A DNA stretch of 53,744 nucleotides from Undibacterium sp. (GTDB lineage Bacteria; Pseudomonadota; Gammaproteobacteria; Burkholderiales; Burkholderiaceae_D). Shown one piece after another: positions 43,569 to 50,948 of this stretch. The notes below the pieces were generated by a model. It worked only from the letters and a program-made list of their open reading frames with translations. It was not told the DNA's origin and made no database searches. Made by a program: the position numbers and the translations under genes. The stretch covers positions 1-53,744 of the forward strand of contig NZ_JAUSFI010000031.1 of the NCBI RefSeq assembly GCF_030651495.1. The letters run 5' to 3'. The first letter of the stretch is position 1; every line of letters begins with the position of its first letter.

Positions 43569-45203
43569 TCATCTAGTCAGACATGACTTGCTAACTTTAA
43601 ATAAATGTGCGGTCTTCGGTGCAGCGAGTGGTTGCAATATCGCCATATAAGGCTGCTGCAGACTCTCGGGAAGTACTGCATCTGCGATCAAAAGACTTTG
43701 AGTTACCCAGCTCCCGTTGCCCAATGCGGCTGGTGTCAGCGGCCCCATTGATTGCCAGCATGTTGGTACATCAGATCTGTTCCGTATTCCATTGGTTTTA
43801 CTGCCCCAAAAGATACTTTCTAAATCAAGTAGCGCGTATATATCCTTCGCTCTTGTTTTGGTGGCTAGGCTATCGATGGCATTGACGCTTTCAATCTCAG
43901 CCATATCGCTAAAGGACATGACTCTTTCACGAATTTCTTGACGGTTCTCCATCATTGAGAAAAAATTGATCGCGCGTACATTGTTGATCGTTGCCACTAA
44001 GTACGTTTTTGGGTGGTCGCGTAAAAAAATATATGCTGCTTTGCTGTTTGCGGTGAACACAGTAACAGCCTGTTGCTCAAGAGCAGCCAAAATCACTGAT
44101 CCGGAGAAGATCAATATACTTAAAGGAACAAAGACTTGTCGTGGCAGTGAAGCTAAAAACCAGCCTGCCAATAATGCTAACGGGGTGGCAAAAATCAACA
44201 TGTAATTGGTTTGTTTCATGACCAATTGCACCGGTGAGAAAGAAACCAGCGCAAACGAAAACATGCCAACGAGTAAAAATATCCACAAGATGACGAATTG
44301 AGCTTGAGGTGCGGCCTGGTTGTCACGCACAAAATATCTTACATATAGGGCGATTCCGGCGGCTACTAAAAATCCAAGCAAGAACGTATGCCTGATATCC
44401 ATGAACAAATAACGAAAGTAATACCATGGTGAGGTATCCAGCGTTGCCATGCTATTGACAGTGGCCAAGGCCTTGCTCATAACGGCGAATACATGAAGAG
44501 GATTGCCAGAAACAAAGTTCATTAGAACACAATTCCCAAGCAAGGCTATCGCCATACCAAACAGGATCCAGAGCCCTCGACCGTCGAAACGGTTGAGAAC
44601 GAGGCTTAAGGATAAAAAAACGGGTAAATACAGCAAAGCAACCGATTCTTTGACCCAAAATACAGCACCCCATGCAAGGCCGGCCGCAATATAGCCCAGA
44701 GAATGTTTGGCGCGAACGGCGTGCAACAGTAGCAGCACACTTAATGATAGGAAAAAGGCCAAAGGCGGGTCTGCCATCATGCGTCCAGCATAATGCACAT
44801 GCAACGGTAACAGCGCTAGTAATGTTGCGCTGATAACCGCCACCCGTAAGCCCCATAATCTACGAGCAACGACGAAAACGATGGCCACTTCACCGATAGA
44901 ACAGAGGAAAGGCCACAGATTGGCGCTGGCCTCCGACAAGCCAAAAAGATAGATGAACAGTGCTACCGGAAGATTCATGCCATAGCGCGTGGCACCTATA
45001 TAGTTTGAAGCGTGCCAGTCACCTGAAGTTATTCCGACAGCAGTTTCAACATAAGTCACTTCATCTGAACCAAAAAAACCAGTATAAAATAAAAGGCGAA
45101 GCACAATGGCTAGAGCCAGTATTGTCGCTAGACTGAGCCAGTCCACTGGCTGTATGGTTTTTATAGGTGCAGTTCTCCACGATTGTGTAGTTGTATTTCT
45201 CAA
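43569..45203 (-). CDS. GT-C family membrane glycosyltransferase (GT39/ArnT-like)
   Basis: A 544-residue polytopic protein with about 11 helices. The first periplasmic loop carries GSDEVTYVETA with D47 and E48, the acidic pair expected for lipid-phosphate-sugar-dependent GT-C enzymes (PMT_2/ArnT). The C-terminal 140 residues are soluble. It should use a polyprenyl-phosphate sugar in the periplasm. GtrA- and GtrB-like genes lie in the same run, so it is the natural third component transferring the flipped sugar to the polymer or another acceptor. It ends the minus-strand run, 67 bases after the aminotransferase. Confidence 0.88.
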   Translation of the reverse strand: MRNTTTQSWRTAPIKTIQPVDWLSLATILALAIVLRLLFYTGFFGSDEVTYVETAVGITSGDWHASNYIGATRYGMNLPVALFIYLFGLSEASANLWPFLCSIGEVAIVFVVARRLWGLRVAVISATLLALLPLHVHYAGRMMADPPLAFFLSLSVLLLLHAVRAKHSLGYIAAGLAWGAVFWVKESVALLYLPVFLSLSLVLNRFDGRGLWILFGMAIALLGNCVLMNFVSGNPLHVFAVMSKALATVNSMATLDTSPWYYFRYLFMDIRHTFLLGFLVAAGIALYVRYFVRDNQAAPQAQFVILWIFLLVGMFSFALVSFSPVQLVMKQTNYMLIFATPLALLAGWFLASLPRQVFVPLSILIFSGSVILAALEQQAVTVFTANSKAAYIFLRDHPKTYLVATINNVRAINFFSMMENRQEIRERVMSFSDMAEIESVNAIDSLATKTRAKDIYALLDLESIFWGSKTNGIRNRSDVPTCWQSMGPLTPAALGNGSWVTQSLLIADAVLPESLQQPYMAILQPLAAPKTAHLFKVSKSCLTR

Positions 45204-45270
45204 AACTAAATCCTCGAATTATTCATGAAAAATACTCGTTTGAGCGCTGTTGTCATGCAGTGCAAAACTG

Positions 45271-46398
45271 CTATTGGGCCGCACTCACCACCTCGGCAAT
45301 GACATCGGCGAGCTGGTCTTCCAGTCCCAGCCAAAGTGGTAAGCGAACCAACTGTTCAGCGACATTATTGGTGTTCGACATGTCGTCAGCAGCGCGTCCT
45401 ATTATTTTTCCCTGTGGTGATGTATGTAAAGGGATGTAATGAAAGACGGTATGAATGCCTTTAGTCTTGAGTCTTTCGATAAAAATCGTACGATGTGCCA
45501 GACTCGGCAATAACAGGTAATACATGTGTGCATTGTGTACACTCTCTCGAGGGACTACGGGGCGACGAACTTTTTCAATCCTTTCCAAATTGGCAAACCA
45601 CTGATGGTAGGTGTTCCAGATGTCCAGACGACGCTTGTTGATGATGTCGGCTTCTTCCATCTGCGCCCATAAGAAAGCTGCAACAATTTCGCCAGGCAAA
45701 TAAGACGATCCGATATCTACCCAAGTATATTTATCCACCTGGCCCCTGAAGAATTGACTCCGGTTAGTCCCTTTTTCTCGGATCATTTCCGCGCGCTCAA
45801 CAAAACGAGGGTCGTTGATCAATAATGCGCCCCCTTCACCGGAGATGATGTTCTTGGTTTCATGAAATGACAAAGCGGCCATATGGCCGATGCTGCCAAG
45901 TGGCCGCCCTTTGTAGGTAGACATGATGCCTTGAGCCGCATCTTCAATCACGATCAGTCCGTGGCGTCGGGCTATGTCCATGATCGCGTCCATCTCGCAG
46001 CTGACGCCAGCGTAATGTACCGGCACGATTACCTTGGTACGCGATGTGATAGCGTCTTCGATTTTGGTTTCGTCAATATTAAGCGTGTCGGGTCGAATAT
46101 CTACGAACACAGGTGTTGCTCCGCGTAAAACAAATGCATTGGCGGTGGATACGAAGGTGTAAGACGGCATGATGACTTCGTCGCCAGGCTGAAGGTCCGC
46201 CAGCATTGCCGCCATTTCTAGCGCAGCGGTGCAGGAGTGGGTGAGGAGTGCTTTTTGGCAACCAATGCGCTGTTCCAGCCAGAAACTACATTTTTTAGTG
46301 AACTGGCCATCTCCTGCCAAGTGACCACTGGCATGGGCTTGCGAGATGTACCAGAGTTCTTTGCCTGTCATATATGGTTTGTTAAATGGGACATTCAT
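45271..46398 (-). CDS. rffA: dTDP-4-amino-4,6-dideoxygalactose transaminase (RffA/WecE)
   Basis: A 375-residue DegT/DnrJ/EryC1/StrS aminotransferase. The sequence closely follows E. coli WecE: CTAALEMAAMLADLQPGDEV, MPSYTFVSTANAFVLRGA, VPVHYAGVSCEMD, EDAAQGIMSTYKGR and the PLP lysine K182 in SFHETKN, then GTNRSQFFRGQVDKYTW. It transaminates dTDP-4-keto-6-deoxyglucose to dTDP-Fuc4N with glutamate as donor. Its start overlaps the acetyltransferase stop by 17 bases. Precursor genes rmlA/rmlB are not in this window. Together with the WecD-like gene it predicts dTDP-Fuc4NAc. Confidence 0.93.
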   Translation of the reverse strand: MNVPFNKPYMTGKELWYISQAHASGHLAGDGQFTKKCSFWLEQRIGCQKALLTHSCTAALEMAAMLADLQPGDEVIMPSYTFVSTANAFVLRGATPVFVDIRPDTLNIDETKIEDAITSRTKVIVPVHYAGVSCEMDAIMDIARRHGLIVIEDAAQGIMSTYKGRPLGSIGHMAALSFHETKNIISGEGGALLINDPRFVERAEMIREKGTNRSQFFRGQVDKYTWVDIGSSYLPGEIVAAFLWAQMEEADIINKRRLDIWNTYHQWFANLERIEKVRRPVVPRESVHNAHMYYLLLPSLAHRTIFIERLKTKGIHTVFHYIPLHTSPQGKIIGRAADDMSNTNNVAEQLVRLPLWLGLEDQLADVIAEVVSAAQ

Positions 46399-46951
46399 CG
46401 TCTAACTCCCTGGATTTTATAAAACGGGCCGGATTGCCGGCAACAATTGAATAAGGGGCTACATCACGTGTTACTACGCTAGCTGCGGCAACTACAGCCC
46501 CCTCACCGATGTTTACTCCAGGCAAAATTGTGGCCCCTGCACCGATCCAAGCGTAACGACCAATGGTCACACTCTCTGCTTGATCTGGTAAATCTAGTCG
46601 GCGATAGTCATGTGTTGCACTTAATACTCTTACCCGCGGCCCTAGGGCGCAGTGATCGCCGATAGTGATGCGCGCGTTGCCGGCCAACATAGATCCATAA
46701 AACTCGCAACCTCGGTTGATTGAAACCCCATTGCCGATACTTATTTTCCATGGATAACGAAAATAAGTTTGGTAATCGATCATCGATCCGGCGCCGAGTC
46801 GCGCGAGCAGTGCCTTAAAGATCCAGTAACGTAGCGGGTGTGGAAGCAACTCCAGCAATATTCGCAGCAAATTTTCGACAAAAGAGTAGGCGCCGAAAAG
46901 TAACAGCGCCAGACGCATACTGGAACCGGCCGGCAGTGTAGGTTTACTCAA
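46382..46951 (-). CDS. Hexapeptide-repeat acetyltransferase (WcaF/LbetaH type)
   Basis: About 189 residues with a left-handed beta-helix of hexapeptide repeats: ISIGNGVSINRGCEF, ARITIGDHCALGPRVRVL, VTIGRYAWIGAGATILPGVNIGEGAVVAAASVV and IVAGNPARFI. The active-site histidine is probably in SATHDYR. It would O- or N-acetylate a sugar with acetyl-CoA. The start is uncertain. TTG 46951 has GAGAGG at a good distance and overlaps the GtrA stop region; ATG 46918 (MRLALLLFG) lacks a site. The frame stays open well upstream inside gtrA, but that part is not homologous text. Confidence 0.87.
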   Translation of the reverse strand: MSKPTLPAGSSMRLALLLFGAYSFVENLLRILLELLPHPLRYWIFKALLARLGAGSMIDYQTYFRYPWKISIGNGVSINRGCEFYGSMLAGNARITIGDHCALGPRVRVLSATHDYRRLDLPDQAESVTIGRYAWIGAGATILPGVNIGEGAVVAAASVVTRDVAPYSIVAGNPARFIKSRELDDECPI

Positions 46952-46953
46952 AT

Positions 46954-47352
46954 TCAACCTCTCGACTCGATAACAGGAGGTTGGCGAAACACCCAGAACT
47001 TTTGACCGATGAAAAAGAAAATTGCCATAAAAATAACTAGTCCGCCCATTACCCATTGATGTGGCAGGCCGATCTGGTCGACCAGTAGCATGAGTACCAA
47101 AAAATTGAAAACATAACCAAGTGCGTACAGCATTGCGTAGCGCAAGAGTGCTGGGCGAGCTGCGCCATTGAAGCGAAACGACCATTTTTTATTAAAAACA
47201 AAAGTTTGCAGCACGCCCGTTACATACAACACACTCATTGCCAGTTTCGGTTCCAAACCAAGACGGGTCAGCGTGATGTAGATGACGTAACCCAATGCAT
47301 TGGAGGCAAGGCCAACTACGGCATAATGGAAAAATTGTTTATGCACTTTCAT
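46954..47352 (-). CDS. GtrA-like small membrane protein (lipid-linked sugar flippase)
   Basis: About 132 residues with four membrane helices in the GtrA layout: FFHYAVVGLASNALGYVIY, TGVLQTFVFNKKWSF, LLRYAMLYALGYVFNFLVL and GGLVIFMAIFFFIGQKFWVF. 'FNKKWSF' and 'KFWVF' are family hallmarks. GtrA proteins move undecaprenyl-phosphate sugars across the inner membrane. A longer form from a TTG at 47385 is possible, but ATG 47352 lies just after the upstream gene's stop and matches family N-termini. The GtrB-type GT2 at 48127 is its usual partner. Confidence 0.9.
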   Translation of the reverse strand: MKVHKQFFHYAVVGLASNALGYVIYITLTRLGLEPKLAMSVLYVTGVLQTFVFNKKWSFRFNGAARPALLRYAMLYALGYVFNFLVLMLLVDQIGLPHQWVMGGLVIFMAIFFFIGQKFWVFRQPPVIESRG

Positions 47353-47360
47353 CGCCGTAC

Positions 47361-48134
47361 TCACTGTGATCTCGGTCTGACCCAATGAAACGTCATCAAA
47401 GGAGGTGGAAAGGAGAAGCCTAAACGGGCATATAGATTAAGAACCCTGTGGTTGCGTGCGACGATACTGGTGCGTACCTTACTGGCGCCATGGATTGTCG
47501 CCTGGTTTAGCATGCTCAGCCATACACGCCTGCCATAACCTTGTCCTTGCGCATCAGGCGCTACTGCATTGAGATGCCAGTAGCAGGTACCGTCGTCCAG
47601 CAATTCGGTAATAAAGAAAGCGATTCGCCTTTCATCATCACAAATAGCATACAGTTCTTGGGTCGGGTGATTCAGGCTGCTGGTGACCCAGTTTTGATAA
47701 CGTTGATCGCTGATGCTACGCTCAAGTCTCGGGTCCATTTTGAATCGCTCGTTGTGAAAAGAGGTGCGGGCAATTTCCAGCAGCGCAGGCAAATCGTCTT
47801 TGCGCGCTTGCTTCACTTTGAGCAAAGGGATTTTTTCATCCACACTCAGGCCAGACAAATCAAGTTCAGGCGCGTATAGCATTTCAATAAACCGGAAGCC
47901 GTGGTCTTCCAGTAACATGGATTCCGTCATGCATTCGTGCGATAGCCTGCAGCTCACCAGACCAGCGCCTATTCGATCTCGTTCGTGTTCGAAGATCTGC
48001 AGATCGTTACCCGCATTCGCGCCATAGACTTCTATTGCGCTTATCTGCAAAACAGGAAATCCGCATAGAGCCTCGTCCCATGGCGCGCGCGACCAGACCA
48101 TCCGTAGCGATGAGGTAGCGAGTTGTTCAGACAT
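47361..48134 (-). CDS. GNAT acetyltransferase, WecD/RffC-like (dTDP-Fuc4N N-acetyltransferase)
   Basis: About 257 residues. The N-terminal half resembles WecD-type sugar acetyltransferases (WSRAPWDEALCGFPV, GLVSCRLSHECMTESMLLEDHGFRFIEMLY-like text, key parts RLSHE and HGFRFIE). The C-terminal GNAT core has LNAVAPDAQGQGYGRRVWLSML, with the Q-x2-G-x-G acetyl-CoA loop, and NHRVLNLYARLGF. In a run with RffA it most likely acetylates dTDP-Fuc4N. ATG 48134 overlaps the GT2 stop (ATGTCTGA), indicating coupling; a longer form from 48167 is less likely. Confidence 0.85.
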   Translation of the reverse strand: MSEQLATSSLRMVWSRAPWDEALCGFPVLQISAIEVYGANAGNDLQIFEHERDRIGAGLVSCRLSHECMTESMLLEDHGFRFIEMLYAPELDLSGLSVDEKIPLLKVKQARKDDLPALLEIARTSFHNERFKMDPRLERSISDQRYQNWVTSSLNHPTQELYAICDDERRIAFFITELLDDGTCYWHLNAVAPDAQGQGYGRRVWLSMLNQATIHGASKVRTSIVARNHRVLNLYARLGFSFPPPLMTFHWVRPRSQ

Positions 48135-49179
48135 GGCTAGCTTGTTGCCGTTCTGCTGCTTTTTCAATCGAAGATGATGGCATATTTGATCTATTCATAT
48201 GACGAATCACATACTGCGGTTTACGATTGACATTTAAATGTAAACGTCCCAGGTATTCTCCTATGACACCCAGTGCTAATAACTGCGCGCCCCCCAAAAT
48301 AAGAATGGCAATGATGGTGGAGGCGAAACCGGGGACGGCAATGCTTGACGCAAAAAATTGGAATAAATAGTAAAGACCGACGAGAAAACCAGATGCGGCC
48401 GTGACAAATCCCAAGCCGCTGACGATTTGAAGAGGAATGAGCGAAAAATTGGTATAAAGGTTGAGTGCGAGCCCTAATAGTTTGCCTAGGGAGTAACCGG
48501 AATGTCCCTGCACACGTGGATGATGTTCTACCTCTACGCCGGCGATGCGGCTGGTACACCATGCCAGAAGTCCATCAAGATAGGTAAAATTAAGGTCATA
48601 AAACATCACACTCTGCGCTAGTTGGTGGCGCATGACGCGAAACGGCGTCGGCGTGACCGGGTTGTGGAAAACGGTACGGTAAAAATGCCACACGATGCTT
48701 GATCCCAGATTGCGCCAGGCCGCATGATTACGATTGCTTGGACAGCCATACACCAGATCCAGTCGATGTTTCTTGATGTGCGCTAGCAACTTTGGTATTT
48801 CTTCTGGCGGGTTCTGCAGGTCGTCGTCCATAGTGACAACATATTCTCCACGGGCAATACTTAGGCCACACATTAGTGTGTTGTGCTGGCCGTAGTTACG
48901 CATTAACTGAACGGCAACCAGATGATCGCCGTAGGTCGTTTGCAGTGACTCAATGACAGTCCAGGAATCATCGCGACTGCCATCATCAACCAGAACGATC
49001 TCATAACTTTGGGTGAGCGTTTCAAGCGTTAGAGTAAGTCGTTCCAGCAGGCTGGCAAGTGTGCTGGCAGAGTTGTAAACGGGCACCACTATGGACAGCT
49101 CTAATTCAGGAGCTTTGCCGTTACCAATTGCCATCGGCAATTGGCCGTCGCTATGCAACGCTATTCCCGATGTTCGCAT
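48127..49179 (-). CDS. GT2 polyprenyl-phosphate glycosyltransferase (GtrB/ArnC-like)
   Basis: A 350-residue enzyme. The GT-A domain has LSIVVPVYNSASTL, VDDGSRDDSW and the metal motif MDDDLQNPPEEI, followed by GYSLGKLLGLALNLYTNFS and two membrane helices (about 255-285 and 298-322), the GtrB/DPM1 pattern. It charges undecaprenyl phosphate with a single sugar on the cytoplasmic side. With GtrA and the GT-C protein it forms a complete three-component periplasmic glycosylation set. It is the first gene of the run. Upstream 49180-49321 is AT-rich and must hold its promoter, but no site is clear. ATG 49134 is an alternative start. Confidence 0.92.
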   Translation of the reverse strand: MRTSGIALHSDGQLPMAIGNGKAPELELSIVVPVYNSASTLASLLERLTLTLETLTQSYEIVLVDDGSRDDSWTVIESLQTTYGDHLVAVQLMRNYGQHNTLMCGLSIARGEYVVTMDDDLQNPPEEIPKLLAHIKKHRLDLVYGCPSNRNHAAWRNLGSSIVWHFYRTVFHNPVTPTPFRVMRHQLAQSVMFYDLNFTYLDGLLAWCTSRIAGVEVEHHPRVQGHSGYSLGKLLGLALNLYTNFSLIPLQIVSGLGFVTAASGFLVGLYYLFQFFASSIAVPGFASTIIAILILGGAQLLALGVIGEYLGRLHLNVNRKPQYVIRHMNRSNMPSSSIEKAAERQQASHV

Positions 49180-49321
49180 GATTTTCTGTTTTTAAATTTA
49201 AGGTAAATTCAAATAGATGGATTCAGGTTTGTGGCCAATTAATCCATTAAATTTGGATGCTAAATAGATTGAAAACATAGCATAATGTAAATATGATCAC
49301 ACTGTCCAGATATATTTTTAT

Positions 49322-50671
49322 CTACATATTTGAATCTGTAATCCTTAAATCCAATGGTTTTTTTAATTTTTCTCCATCTTTGATCATCTCTGGCAAAAAT
49401 TTAGTTTCCAATATCAGGACTAAGCCGCAAATGGCAAAAGTCATGTCGAAATACGCCAAACTCAGTGCTGCTCCGCCAACGGCATAGGTAAAAATCGACA
49501 GTCGTAACATCGTTGCCAGGTTGATCATCCATTCAGGTCCATTTGCCAGACGGATTTTTTTTGCGATGGATCCGGCTTTAAAAAAAGAGGTAACGTATAT
49601 CATCAGGAAAATAAACAGGCCGATAAAACCGTGATCCCCTAGCACTTGAAAATAGATGCTATGTGCTGCATGTGATTCACGCGGATTGGGTACAGTTCCG
49701 AAATGTAATATGGGGTAACGGTAGTAATCTTGTGCCAATGCAAACCAATTCGGTGGATATTCGAGTGCTTTGAAGCCCCCTCCAAATATGGGATTTTGTA
49801 TGGCCAAGATAGTGGATAGTTTCCACGCGACAACGCGATCCATAAAAGATCCATCTGCACTCGCGTTATTGAGAGTGTCCATGCGGTTGAACCATTGCTC
49901 GGGGATGAGCCCTACCATGGCACTTCCAATACCGAGAACTAGCAAGACGAAGAGAAATTTTCTTTTGCTTTTGATAAACAGATAGCCACCGACCGTCGCC
50001 AGAGCAACCAGCCCTCCGCGAGAATTGGTGCCAATAATGGAAGTGATGTCTAAGACAATCAGACTTAGTAGTCCAAATTTAAGGATCCACGATTTTTTAC
50101 CGTATTCTCCTAACAAATAAAAGCAGATTGGCAATAGCGCGGCTAGTGCCAGTGCCAATTGATTATTGTCTTGTAGGACATGTCCCATCATGCCTTCAAT
50201 GTGATGCCCGCCACCGCTGACTATATACTTTAGTCCTTCTACCGCAGCAAAGAAGCCAACGGAAAAAATTAGGCACCAAAGAAAAAAATCGATATGCAGT
50301 TTTTTCTCGATGATGAGTAAGATAAAAACAAAAAGCGCGACAATTTTTACCAATTTAGTCCATTCCTCCCAGGCAACATCAGGAATGGCAAGACCGAATA
50401 GGGTGGTAAAAAATGTCCATATCAAAAATAAAATAACCATCCAGCCGACAGTCCCAAGCTGTAGGCGTAATTTTTGTTTTGACATGAAGTAGACGCCGAT
50501 GGTCAAACCAGCAAACAACAGGTTGTAGCGTATGACCCCGGCAATGCCATACACCCAGCCATTCGGAAAAAACATCGCAGTCCATATCCACAGGCCGAGG
50601 CCGATGAAAGAGCGTTGGAAAATGGCATACACCAGGAACGGCAATATGGAAAGTAAGACGATGTCACGCAT
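49322..50671 (-). CDS. O-antigen-ligase-like protein, exosortase A-associated (TIGR03097 type)
   Basis: A 449-residue membrane protein with about 11-12 helices of the Wzy_C/WaaL superfamily. The N-terminus LSILPFLVYAIFQRSFIGLGLWIWTA is typical of the putative O-glycosylation ligases tied to exosortase A. The large periplasmic loop with the functional histidine region contains HFGTVPNPRESHAAHSIYFQ, and ITSIIGTNSRGGLVAL precedes it. It probably polymerises or transfers lipid-linked glycan, in some cases onto protein. It begins 8 bases after the small membrane peptide gene. Confidence 0.93.
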   Translation of the reverse strand: MRDIVLLSILPFLVYAIFQRSFIGLGLWIWTAMFFPNGWVYGIAGVIRYNLLFAGLTIGVYFMSKQKLRLQLGTVGWMVILFLIWTFFTTLFGLAIPDVAWEEWTKLVKIVALFVFILLIIEKKLHIDFFLWCLIFSVGFFAAVEGLKYIVSGGGHHIEGMMGHVLQDNNQLALALAALLPICFYLLGEYGKKSWILKFGLLSLIVLDITSIIGTNSRGGLVALATVGGYLFIKSKRKFLFVLLVLGIGSAMVGLIPEQWFNRMDTLNNASADGSFMDRVVAWKLSTILAIQNPIFGGGFKALEYPPNWFALAQDYYRYPILHFGTVPNPRESHAAHSIYFQVLGDHGFIGLFIFLMIYVTSFFKAGSIAKKIRLANGPEWMINLATMLRLSIFTYAVGGAALSLAYFDMTFAICGLVLILETKFLPEMIKDGEKLKKPLDLRITDSNM

Positions 50672-50679
50672 GCTGTCGC

Positions 50680-50784
50680 CTACTTCTCAGATTCAGCGAG
50701 CTGATCGGCTTTGTCTTGCCTGATCGCCCAAAAACATAAACACACCACGACGAATAAATTGATTGCCCAAAGTACGCTTTCCAC
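50680..50784 (-). CDS. 34-residue single-pass membrane peptide
   Basis: A short frame starting at GTG 50784 with an AAGGAG site five bases upstream, the best ribosome-binding site in this part of the minus strand. The product has one hydrophobic helix (about residues 5-21, WAINLFVVVCLCFWAI) and a charged tail rich in K, D and E. It stops 8 bases before the O-antigen-ligase-like gene, so it is the leading gene of that operon. It may be a small membrane subunit or a translation-coupling leader. I recognise no family. Confidence 0.55.
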   Translation of the reverse strand: MESVLWAINLFVVVCLCFWAIRQDKADQLAESEK

Positions 50785-50860
50785 ATTTGCTCCTTATGTC
50801 TGGCCAGATGGCCTTGCATTTTTTTATTATGTTTCAAAAATGGGAATAAATGTTTTTACT

Positions 50861-50948
50861 ATACATATACTCCCCTCTAATTTTTAAAAAAATCGTTGTC
50901 CGCGCATATATTCATTGCGGTGTCATAATATACCCCTCCCCAGTATAT
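50861..50948. promoter_or_regulatory. Candidate operator/upstream activating element, copy R
   Basis: This block resembles the one at 2282-2367. On the complement it carries GAGGGGAGTATAT (50877-50865) proximal to the operon and TACTGGGGAGGGGTATAT distal. On the plus strand it shares ATACAT..ACTCCC, a TTAAAAAAA tract and GCGCATATA with copy L in the same order. It abuts the stop codon of the upstream minus-strand gene and lies about 80 bases before the small peptide gene. No GG-N10-GC promoter is visible between it and that gene. Confidence 0.5.
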
